The notes beneath the pieces are model-generated. The model was not told the DNA's origin, searched no databases, and was given only the letters and a program-made list of their open reading frames with translations. Shown in pieces: positions 1-6,327 of a stretch of DNA of 34,632 bases; positions within the stretch are counted from its first letter, which is position 1, and each line of letters begins with the position of its first letter. The translations under genes and the position numbers were made by a program. Source of the DNA: Halomonas halophila. Its GTDB lineage: Bacteria > Pseudomonadota > Gammaproteobacteria > Pseudomonadales > Halomonadaceae. The stretch spans positions 1 through 34,632 of the forward strand of contig DJIP01000078.1 in NCBI GenBank assembly GCA_002433675.1. Reading direction: 5' to 3'.

Positions 1-209
1 TCCTCGACCTCTTCGGCCTTGACGGCGGTGACGTCGCCTAGGGCGGCGAATGGACCGTCATGGAACATGCCGCGCATGTGCTCGAGCCAGACTCGGGCAC
101 CGTACTTGGCGGGATCGAAGTTGGCGGCCATCTGCTCGATCCACTGGCGTGAGATCTTGCGGCCGTCTGTGGTTGCGCCTTCGGTGGCGATTCGGAACCA
201 GCGTGCCAT
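1..209 (-). CDS. O: Phage capsid scaffolding protein gpO, N-terminal part (runs off the left edge)
   Basis: About 69 residues of the N-terminus are visible; the rest lies beyond the left edge. The start MARWFRIATEGATTDGR and the later WLEHMRGMF match the opening of P2 gpO, which scaffolds the capsid and carries a serine protease domain in its N-terminal half. The ATG at 209 is preceded by GAGGAAGCCC, a good ribosome binding site. The gene diverges from the terminase gene at 350, as O diverges from P and Q in P2. The catalytic residues are outside the visible part. Family assignment is confident; completeness cannot be judged. Confidence 0.9.
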   Translation of the reverse strand, partial: MARWFRIATEGATTDGRKISRQWIEQMAANFDPAKYGARVWLEHMRGMFHDGPFAALGDVTAVKAEEVE

Positions 210-282
210 GGGCTTCCTCGGGGTGCGGTGTCGGTGTTGCCGTCAGGGTCGCACCCCACGCGAGCGACTCAACCGAACCGCG

Positions 283-304
283 TTGTACCGGCCCTCTGGT
301 ACAA
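283..304. promoter_or_regulatory. Candidate late-gene activator (Ogr/Delta-type) operator
   Basis: A perfect 7-bp inverted repeat, TTGTACC (283-289) and GGTACAA (298-304), separated by 8 bp, lies in the O/P divergent spacer. P2-type late promoters are activated by zinc-finger Ogr proteins that bind TGT...ACA dyads about 55 bp upstream of the transcription start. The centre at 293.5 would place a start for O near 238, leaving a 29-nt leader. The TGT-ACA spacing is 14 here against 12 in P2, so this is an inference. Confidence 0.5.
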
Positions 305-349
305 GAATCAGCAACATGCGGCAGCCTTCCTCACGGTTAGGCTGGCGGC

Positions 350-2122
350 ATGACGACTATGCCCCCAGACCCCAACTCTCCGCGCCTCACGGCCCGTCAC
401 CTGTACTGGCAGGGATGGCGAGTGGCGCGTATCGCCGAGTTCATCGGACAAAAGCCCTCCACCGTGCACAGTTGGAAGGAACGCGACGGCTGGGAGAAGG
501 CCTCGCCCACCGAGCGCGTCGAGGGTGCGCTCGAGGCACGCCTGATCCAGTTGATCGGCAAGGAAGCGAAGGAAGGCCGTGATTTCAAGGAGATCGACTT
601 GCTGGGCCGCCAGATCGAGCGACTGGCCCGGGTGCATCGGTACCAGGAGACCGGCAAGGAAAGCGACCTCAATCCCAATATCACGGCGCGCAACGAGGCT
701 CCACGGCGCAAGCAGAAGCGCAACGCCCTGGATGACGAGCAGGTCGAGGCGCTCGAAGCGGCGTTTCTCGAATCGCTATTCGAGTACCAGCACCAATGGC
801 ACGAGGCGGGACACAAGCACCGTATTCGCAACATTCTGAAGTCACGCCAGATCGGGGCCACCTGGTACTTCGCCAGAGAGGCCATCGTTGATGCGTTCAA
901 GACTGGGCGAAACAAGATCTTCCTGTCGGCGAGCAAAGCCCAGGCCCACATCTTCCGCAACTACATCGTCCAGTTCGTGAAGGAGGTCACCGACGTCGAG
1001 CTCAAGGGCTCGCCGCTGGTCCTCGACAACGGGGCCGAGCTTCACTTTCTCGGCACCAACTCGAAGACGGCCCAGGGCTATCACGGTGATGTCTACCTCG
1101 ACGAGTACTTCTGGATCCACCGCTTCCAGGAGTTCCGAAAGGTCACCTCTGGCATGGCCATGCACAAAAAATGGCGCCAGACCTACTTTTCGACGCCCTC
1201 GAGCCTGGGGCATCAAGCCTACCCGTTCTGGTCGGGTGAGCTGTTCAACAAGCGACGGCCAAAGAAGGACCGGGCCGAGTTCGATGTCTCCCACCTTGCC
1301 TGCGCTGGAGGGCAACTGTGTGCCGATGGTCAGTGGCGCCAGATCGTCACGGTGGAAGACGCCATCGCTGGCGGGTGCGACTTGTTCGACCTCGACCAGC
1401 TGCGCCTCGAGTATTCCGATGAGGAGTTCGCCAACCTGCTGATGTGCCAGTTCGTTGACGACAGCCAGTCGGCGTTCCCGCTGGCCATGGTGCACCCCTG
1501 CATGGTGGATAGCTGGGAAGTCTGGGACGACTTCAGACCGTTCGCCCCGCGTCCAGTGGGGGATCGCGGCGTGTGGGTCGGCTATGACCCCACCGGCACG
1601 GGCGAGGATGGCGACGGTGCAGGCCTGGTGGTGGTCTTGCCGGCACGAAGTGCCGATGAGCGCCATCGCATTCTTGAGCGCCACCGGCTCAAGGGGCAGG
1701 ACTACGAGAAGCAGGCGGCGGAGATCCGCAAGCTCACCAGCCGCTATCGCATCGAGCACATCGGCATCGACGTGACCGGGATCGGCGAGGCGGTAGCCGA
1801 GCACGTGGCTAAGTGGTTCCCGACCCTGGTGCGATTCCGCTACGACCCCGCCGTCAAGGCGCGCCTGGTGATGCAGGCACAGCAGATCATGCGCAAAGGT
1901 CGCCTGGAGTTCGATGCGGGTTGGTCGGACCTGGCGCAGTCCTTCATGGCCATCAAGCGTGAGCTGACCGCTTCCGGCCGGCAGTTCACCTATGTCAGCG
2001 GCCGCACCCAGGCGACCGGTCATGCCGATCTGGCCTGGGCGACGATGCACGCCCTCTCTCACGAACCTATCGATGGCCCCGCCGACGGGGCCGGCCAATC
2101 CCTGATGGAGATCTTCGAATGA
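350..2122 (+). CDS. P: Phage terminase, ATPase/endonuclease large subunit (P2 gpP family)
   Basis: This is the DNA-packaging motor, which cuts concatemers at cos and pumps DNA into the prohead through the portal. It has 590 residues, about the length of P2 gpP. An N-terminal helix-turn-helix covers about residues 14-48 (ARHLYWQGWRV, then KPSTVHSWKERDGW). A Walker-A-like SRQIGATW is at 165-172 and a Walker-B VYLDEYFW at 248-255. A C-terminal RNase-H-type nuclease domain begins near residue 410 (GYDPTGTGEDGDG), with further acidic positions in GIDVTGIG (about 470) and GHADLAWA (about 558). The stop overlaps the start of the portal gene (ATGA). No frameshift or internal stop is seen, so the protein looks functional. 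Confidence 0.95.
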   Translation: MTTMPPDPNSPRLTARHLYWQGWRVARIAEFIGQKPSTVHSWKERDGWEKASPTERVEGALEARLIQLIGKEAKEGRDFKEIDLLGRQIERLARVHRYQETGKESDLNPNITARNEAPRRKQKRNALDDEQVEALEAAFLESLFEYQHQWHEAGHKHRIRNILKSRQIGATWYFAREAIVDAFKTGRNKIFLSASKAQAHIFRNYIVQFVKEVTDVELKGSPLVLDNGAELHFLGTNSKTAQGYHGDVYLDEYFWIHRFQEFRKVTSGMAMHKKWRQTYFSTPSSLGHQAYPFWSGELFNKRRPKKDRAEFDVSHLACAGGQLCADGQWRQIVTVEDAIAGGCDLFDLDQLRLEYSDEEFANLLMCQFVDDSQSAFPLAMVHPCMVDSWEVWDDFRPFAPRPVGDRGVWVGYDPTGTGEDGDGAGLVVVLPARSADERHRILERHRLKGQDYEKQAAEIRKLTSRYRIEHIGIDVTGIGEAVAEHVAKWFPTLVRFRYDPAVKARLVMQAQQIMRKGRLEFDAGWSDLAQSFMAIKRELTASGRQFTYVSGRTQATGHADLAWATMHALSHEPIDGPADGAGQSLMEIFE

Positions 2123-3198
2123 CAGCTTCCGCCAGCAAGCCCCGGGTCCGCCTGCCGGCGGGCTACTCCGCCACCAACTCGGCACCGGCGGCACCGCGTG
2201 CTCGGACCGAGGCGTTCAGCTTCGGTGATCCCGAGCCCGTCACCAGCATGCGTGACTTCTTCTACGAGGGGCTCTGGCTTTCCTCGGACGAGTGGTACGA
2301 GCCACCGGTACCGCTGGATATCCTGGCCAAGTCCTACCGGGCAACGGCTCACCATGGCAGCGCGCTGCAGGTGAAGCGAAATATCCTGCTGCGCACCTTC
2401 AAGCCGCACCCGCTGTTGGGTCGGCAGGCGTTCAGCGGCCTGGCGCTCGACTACCTGGTGTTCGGTAACGCCTACCTGGAGGAAGTCGTCGGGCGCTTGG
2501 GGCGCCGCCTTCCGTTTCGCCACTTGCGCGCACGCTACGTACGTCGTGGTGGCCTCAACGGCGAGCGCTACTGGTGGGTACCCAACTTCATCGATCGAAC
2601 CGAGCTGCCCATGGGGCGGGTGCTCCACCTGCTCGAGCCGGACATTGACCAGGGCATCTATGGCGTGCCGGATTACCTGGGCAGCCTGCAATCCGCGTGG
2701 CTCAACGAGAACGCCACCCTGTTCAGGCGTCGTTACTTCCTGAACGGCTCACACGCCGGCTTCATCATGTACGTCAGCGACCCCGCCCATGACCAGAAGG
2801 ACATCGACGCCATGCGCCAGGCCCTGAAGGACTCTAAGGGCCCCGGCAACTTCCGCAATCTCTTCCTGTATTCGCCCAATGGCAAGAAGGACGGCGTCCA
2901 GGTCATCCCGGTATCGGAGGTCGCAGCCAAGGACGACTTCTGGAACATCAAGAACATCACCCGGGATGACCAGCTCGCCGGTCACCGCATTCCACCGCAG
3001 CTGATGGGGATCATCCCGCAGAATACCGGTGGATTCGGTGACGTCGAGAAGGCCGCCCGGGTATTCGTGGCCAACGAGCTCGAGCCCCTTCAGGCGGCCA
3101 TGCGCGAGGTCAACGAGTGGGCAGGTGAAGAGATCGTGAGCTTCCGAAGCTACTCGCTGGATGGTGCCGAAGATGGGAGCCTTGATCCCTCACGGTAG
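2119..3198 (+). CDS. Q: Phage portal protein (P2 gpQ / PBSX family)
   Basis: The gene encodes a 359-residue protein of the P2 gpQ portal family, close to the usual 340-360. The portal is the ring at the capsid vertex through which terminase packages DNA. Recognisable family stretches are LALDYLVFGNAYLE, HLLEPDIDQGIYGVPDYL, the LFLYSPNGKKDGVQ region and HRIPPQLMGIIPQNTGGFGD near the C-terminus. The start overlaps the terminase stop by 4 bases, so the two are probably translationally coupled. A strong terminator follows 38 bases after the stop, ending the P-Q transcript. It is the last phage gene before the attachment site. Confidence 0.95.
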   Translation: MTASASKPRVRLPAGYSATNSAPAAPRARTEAFSFGDPEPVTSMRDFFYEGLWLSSDEWYEPPVPLDILAKSYRATAHHGSALQVKRNILLRTFKPHPLLGRQAFSGLALDYLVFGNAYLEEVVGRLGRRLPFRHLRARYVRRGGLNGERYWWVPNFIDRTELPMGRVLHLLEPDIDQGIYGVPDYLGSLQSAWLNENATLFRRRYFLNGSHAGFIMYVSDPAHDQKDIDAMRQALKDSKGPGNFRNLFLYSPNGKKDGVQVIPVSEVAAKDDFWNIKNITRDDQLAGHRIPPQLMGIIPQNTGGFGDVEKAARVFVANELEPLQAAMREVNEWAGEEIVSFRSYSLDGAEDGSLDPSR

Positions 3199-3235
3199 CA
3201 CTCGGCCCCTTCAACAAGCACGTCCTTCAGATACC

Positions 3236-3263
3236 GCCACCCTCTGACCAGGGTGGCTTTTTT
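3236..3263 (+). terminator. Rho-independent terminator after portal gene
   Basis: GCCACCCT (3236-3243), a 6-base loop and AGGGTGGC (3250-3257) form a perfect 8-bp stem followed by six T residues (3258-3263). It lies 38 bases after the portal stop and would end the P-Q transcript. Confidence 0.92.
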
Positions 3264-3732
3264 CATCTCGGTTTAAATGCCTGATTCGAGACGTTCCTGT
3301 TCTTCGCCACCCAGGGCACATCACAGCTTGGTGTGGGCGTCTGGTGGTCAGCGCGTCATCACCATTGAGTGAATTCGAGATGGCGAACAGCTGGTGGTTA
3401 TAAGCGGCCTTCGAGCCTTCTGACCACCCTGCAGCGCCCCCTGGCGCGCCGTCGACACCCCGCCCCGCCCGCGCTCTAAACGTGCTGGTTTTTATGCACC
3501 TGCGCAATAAGGGCGTAGCCCGCACCAATACTGGGCCTCGCGTGGGATATTGGCCCCCTTCAATTCATGCGGTTTTGCTCATTTTTCGGCAGAGTTATGC
3601 ACAGGGGGTCATAGGTGCCGGAAAACACAGCGTAGGCGCGTCGCATAAACCTATGATTTCTCGTGCCCTTTGACATGTTTTTACGTAGATAAAAAACGCG
3701 TAAGTGATTGCTGTACAAGAATACTTTGATTT
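3264..3732. other. Gene-free prophage end between late genes and attachment site
   Basis: No convincing gene is present in these 469 bases; the short open frames have no family features or ribosome binding sites. The stretch contains a 9-bp inverted repeat GGTGGTCAG (3344-3352) / CTGACCACC (3420-3428), a GC-rich cos-like block near 3440-3475, a GGGC-GTA-GCCC mini-hairpin near 3510, and an AT-rich TTTTTA-CGTAGA-TAAAAA dyad (3678-3695) close to the attachment core. Repeats of these kinds suit cos packaging signals and integrase or IHF arm sites, but none can be assigned by eye. Confidence 0.6.
3456..3474. other. Possible cos (cohesive end) site
   Basis: CACCCCGCCCCGCCCGCGC resembles the complement of the P2/P4 cohesive end (GGCGAGGCGGGG-type) in composition and order. 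It lies in the expected place between the start of the Q-side late genes and the attachment site. It is flanked by GGCGCGCC (3443-3450) and GTCGAC (3451-3456). The exact nick positions cannot be fixed, and this is a resemblance only. Confidence 0.3.
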
Positions 3733-3778
3733 ACTTGTAATCAGTAGGTCCCGGGTTCGACTCCTGGTGCCGGCACCA
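3733..3778 (+). other. Prophage attachment site: 3' part of tRNA-Thr(TGT)
   Basis: The stretch reads as the 3' part of a tRNA. The anticodon loop CTTGTAA (3734-3740, anticodon TGT) is followed by the 3' anticodon-stem strand TCAGT, the variable loop, a T-arm CCGGG-TTCGACT-CCTGG, the acceptor strand TGCCGGC, the discriminator A, and an encoded CCA at 3776-3778. Left of 3733 the sequence no longer pairs with TCAGT, and nothing resembles a D-arm or the 5' acceptor strand GCCGGCA. The gene is therefore not functional at this end. A tRNA 3' part next to phage genes is the standard signature of an att core; the complete tRNA should be at the other prophage end. Confidence 0.85.
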
Positions 3779-3818
3779 TCTGAAAGATGGTTATGGATCG
3801 ACGACTTGCTGCAACATC

Positions 3819-3845
3819 AAAACCGCCCATCGAGGCGGTTTTTTT
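3819..3845 (+). terminator. Rho-independent terminator after the tRNA-Thr fragment
   Basis: AAAACCGCC (3819-3827), a 6-base loop and GGCGGTTTT (3834-3842) form a 9-bp stem with a run of seven T (3839-3845). It lies 40 bases after the tRNA CCA end and was presumably the terminator of the original tRNA-Thr transcript, left on this side by the phage insertion. Confidence 0.9.
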
Positions 3846-3932
3846 GTGCGTGGGTGAATCATGGTGTCGTGCCCGACAGGGCGGGGGCGCTTCAGGCGTG
3901 CTGCTGGTGTTCGTCACCTACGCCGGCCTGGC

Positions 3933-4925
3933 CTAGCGCTTGAGCTCGTCTCTCAGCGTCCTGACCTGCTCGATATCTAGCCCCGACAGATCCGCCACCA
4001 TCTGGTCGTCCATCTGCGTCCGCTCGATCATGTTGCGAGCGGTGTCCAGGCGAGCCTTCTGTTCGCCCTTCTGTTCGCCCTTCTGTTCGCCCTCCTGCAG
4101 TCCTTCCTGGCGTCCTTGCTTGCGCCCTTCTTCAAGGCCCTGCTGTTTCCACTGCTCGGGCCATCGTTTTGCACGCTCGGCCAGCATACTGTGTACCTCA
4201 TTGAGTTCGTTGAGATTCTGCCACTCGGGTCCTTCGCCCTCGGGTATCCAGCTGGGCAGCAGCACGCGCTTGATCCAGATGGCGAAGTGGCGGCGCAGAC
4301 GAGTCTGGTCCGGTGCTTCGAGCCATCTTGCCAGCAACCCGATCAGTTCGACCGCCTCCCTGGTGCCTCGGTGGTGTTCCAGACGAAATATGGCGGCTAC
4401 CACGTTGCGGGCCTCTGGCGACCAATGCTCTGACTCCACGATGGCGCCTTCGTCCAGCAGAAGGTAGGGCATTCGTGGGCGGTATCGCTCCAGCTCCCTG
4501 GGCACGCTTTGAACGAGGTCCGATACGTCGACGGCGGCGTTCCACCGCTTTTCTCCATTGTAGAGCACGACGGGCAGCACCGGGGGCAATCGGGTTTGGG
4601 GCAAGAGCTTCTTCTGCTTGATCAAATCCTGATAAAGAAGGCCCACGTAGGTCATGATACGCAGTGCCATGAAGGGATCGATGGTGCTCTGGAATTCGAT
4701 CAACAGATAGACGTAGACCCAGTCATCGCCGAAGCGTGCACGCCAGATGACGTCGGACTCCCGATCGCGCAGGTCGTCGCTGACAAAGCTGCTGCTGACC
4801 TTCTCCAATGAGTCGAGGTCGAGACGCGCTATCCAGTCCTCCTTGATGAAGCCTGTCAGGAGATCTCGAATGACCCTGGGTTCGCTGAACAGCAGTTTGT
4901 AGCTGTGGTCGTGCTGGTGGTTCAT
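3933..4925 (-). CDS. Rpn/YhgA-like recombination-promoting nuclease (PD-(D/E)XK)
   Basis: This 330-residue protein opens with HDHSYKLLFSEPRVIRDLL, the usual start of the Rpn (YhgA-like, 'transposase_31') family. These are DNA endonucleases that promote RecA-independent recombination in E. coli. The PD-(D/E)XK core shows an acidic ESDVIW (D58) and EFQS (E77, Q79), followed by family stretches PPVLPVVLYNGEKRW and PYLLLDEG. The C-terminal third is charged and contains a Gly/Glu/Gln/Lys repeat (GEQK three times) from an in-frame 12-bp DNA repeat, then a short helical tail. The start at 4925 fits the family; the upstream ribosome binding site is weak. Such genes are often multicopy and rapidly evolving. 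The gene sits next to the prophage junction but belongs to the host side. Confidence 0.88.
   Translation of the reverse strand: MNHQHDHSYKLLFSEPRVIRDLLTGFIKEDWIARLDLDSLEKVSSSFVSDDLRDRESDVIWRARFGDDWVYVYLLIEFQSTIDPFMALRIMTYVGLLYQDLIKQKKLLPQTRLPPVLPVVLYNGEKRWNAAVDVSDLVQSVPRELERYRPRMPYLLLDEGAIVESEHWSPEARNVVAAIFRLEHHRGTREAVELIGLLARWLEAPDQTRLRRHFAIWIKRVLLPSWIPEGEGPEWQNLNELNEVHSMLAERAKRWPEQWKQQGLEEGRKQGRQEGLQEGEQKGEQKGEQKARLDTARNMIERTQMDDQMVADLSGLDIEQVRTLRDELKR
4056..4091 (-). repeat. Three perfect 12-bp tandem repeats inside the Rpn gene
   Basis: CTTCTGTTCGCC occurs three times head to tail on the plus strand, coding GEQK repeats on the minus strand. A change of copy number would keep the frame. 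Confidence 0.95.
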
Positions 4926-5337
4926 GGGATATCAGCCGCCGACTGGCAAAGCCAGCAATGGAAGGGGATGGCAATCATCCTGGCGAATGATGAATGGAGG
5001 CTCCTCAATTGTGAGTTTTTCAAGCTACAAAAGTGGGAAGAACAAATGGGCGAGCATAGGTTGTGGTCTCGCTGTGCTTCTTTAGTCTGCTGGTCATACA
5101 GTTTTCGCGGTAAATTGACCGGAAATGAGGTGGAAAGGCTGCAATCAAGTTTGGAGGAGCTTCTGTCAGGGTTACATATGCTTTTTCGGTAAAATCGAAG
5201 GGCGGCTGCTTATGCTAGCCGCCCCAGCGTCTTGTTGGTGGTTTGAATTCAAGCAACACTTGAGCCGTGTGCCGTATTACATGGCAATGGCTCTGGCCAG
5301 CTGTGTCTGACTGAAATCCCTGTCACGCTCTCGATCA
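4926..5337. other. Gene-free spacer of about 410 bp, locally AT-richer
   Basis: I see no supported gene. The longest plus-strand frame (4905-5192, 95 codons) begins inside the Rpn gene on the other strand, has no ribosome binding site and no recognisable domain. Composition is visibly lower in G+C from about 5000 to 5200 than in the neighbouring genes. The only clear element is the hairpin at 5200-5224. Confidence 0.6.
5200..5224 (-). terminator. Probable terminator of the Tsx-like porin transcript
   Basis: GGGCGGCT (5200-5207) and AGCCGCCC (5217-5224) form a perfect 8-bp stem with a 9-base loop. On the minus strand it is followed by TTCGATTTTA, a loose U tract. It is about 115 bases past the porin stop. 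Confidence 0.55.
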
Positions 5338-6192
5338 TCAGAGATGCCATTCCAGGTTGAAGCTCACCGCATCGGTATCTGAGCCAGGCACATCGTGGTT
5401 ACCGTACTTGTTGCGCCAGAATTCGTAGCCGGCGCCAACCCATAGCTGGTTGCTGTCGCCCCACACCATGTCGCCAATATCCATCATCAACGATGACCGG
5501 ATCAGACGTTCAGGCTTGGTTTCTCGACCGAAGTAGTCTTCTCCCTTGGGGGCGTTGTAATTGAAGAACCCTTGGAACTTGAGCGGCACGTTGTAGGCAT
5601 CGAAGGGGATGCCCCAGGCGGCATTAAACTGATAGAAGGCGTCAAAGGAAATGTCGTTTTCATTGTCACCAAGACCGCACGCGTCCAGTCCACAGTGATT
5701 CCACTCTCGGGCGTAGTAAAGGCTGACATCCAGAAAGCCCGCCGGAAGGTCGAACTTGAGGGTTGGTCCAACAGCTAGGAAGCGCTTCTGAGGAGCAAAT
5801 TCGCTGTTCTTTGTGTTCAGGTCGAAACCGGCGGTGAGCGCCACGTCCTTGACAGGCCCGAAGGCCAGCGGTTCGTCGAACAGCTTTCCGTAGTGCAATT
5901 GGTGGCGGTAGACCAGGTAGGCTTCGGTTGCTCCATCATCGCTGCTCTTGGCAGGGTCTTCGTCGCCGGAGTGTAGAACGTCCAGGTTGAAGAAGTTTTG
6001 GCCGTAGCGATAGCCGCTGACATGGCCAAGCTGCAGGATGTTCTTTTCCACATCGTCGCTGTTGCCGGGTTCGCTGAACTGCGAGCCATAGCGATAGCCG
6101 ATGAACGTGTCGCTCCAGGTAAGGGCGTGAGCGGTGGAGCTGAGAAGCAGAAGACCACCGATGGCGACGGTCTTGACCATCATTGTTTTCAT
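5338..6192 (-). CDS. Tsx/OmpK-family outer-membrane channel
   Basis: The protein has 284 residues, close to Tsx (about 290), and is of the nucleoside-specific channel (Tsx/OmpK) family. A signal peptide is clear: MKTMMVK, a hydrophobic VAIGGLLLLSS and an AHA-type cleavage site before LTWSDTFIGYRYG. The mature start and later LQLGHVSGYRYGQNFFNLD, alternating beta-strand pattern and GYEFWRNKYGN are typical. I place the start at 6192 (ATG) because it gives a proper signal peptide; the ribosome binding site is weak, and the frame continues open upstream to 6303 without signal features. The C-terminus is EWHL, with Leu rather than the usual terminal Phe/Trp. It follows the catabolic operon on the same strand and may import its substrate, which is inference. 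Confidence 0.85.
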   Translation of the reverse strand: MKTMMVKTVAIGGLLLLSSTAHALTWSDTFIGYRYGSQFSEPGNSDDVEKNILQLGHVSGYRYGQNFFNLDVLHSGDEDPAKSSDDGATEAYLVYRHQLHYGKLFDEPLAFGPVKDVALTAGFDLNTKNSEFAPQKRFLAVGPTLKFDLPAGFLDVSLYYAREWNHCGLDACGLGDNENDISFDAFYQFNAAWGIPFDAYNVPLKFQGFFNYNAPKGEDYFGRETKPERLIRSSLMMDIGDMVWGDSNQLWVGAGYEFWRNKYGNHDVPGSDTDAVSFNLEWHL

Positions 6193-6275
6193 TGTGCGAA
6201 TACTCAATGCTGTGTTGTTAAGGTTCAGAGGGCTGGGGCCAGGAGAGCGGTTCCTGGACATGGCTTTGCCGTGTC

Positions 6276-6293
6276 CGCGGACTTGCGTCCGCG
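6276..6293 (-). other. Hairpin between decarboxylase and porin genes
   Basis: CGCGGAC (6276-6282), TTGC and GTCCGCG (6287-6293) form a perfect 7-bp stem with a 4-base loop. There is no U tract, so it may be an attenuating or mRNA-stabilising structure rather than a terminator. Confidence 0.4.
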
Positions 6294-6327
6294 AAACGGG
6301 CAAAAGATGGGGGGTAGAAGTTTCGAA

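Noticed and set aside
842..2194. 450-codon minus-strand frame opposite the terminase gene
   Set aside because: It is the antisense shadow of a confidently identified terminase; high G+C coding sequence often leaves long open antisense frames.
3211..3673. Open frames on both strands in the prophage end (105 and 63 codons)
   Set aside because: No ribosome binding site, no recognisable domain, and they overlap the cos/att structures and terminator.
3703..3778. A complete functional tRNA-Thr gene
   Set aside because: The 5' half does not pair: no GCCGGC acceptor strand or D-arm is present, so only the 3' part remains.
4905..5310. Plus-strand frames of 95 and 61 codons in the Rpn-porin spacer
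   Set aside because: The first begins inside the Rpn gene, neither has a ribosome binding site or family features, and the spacer hairpin looks like a terminator.
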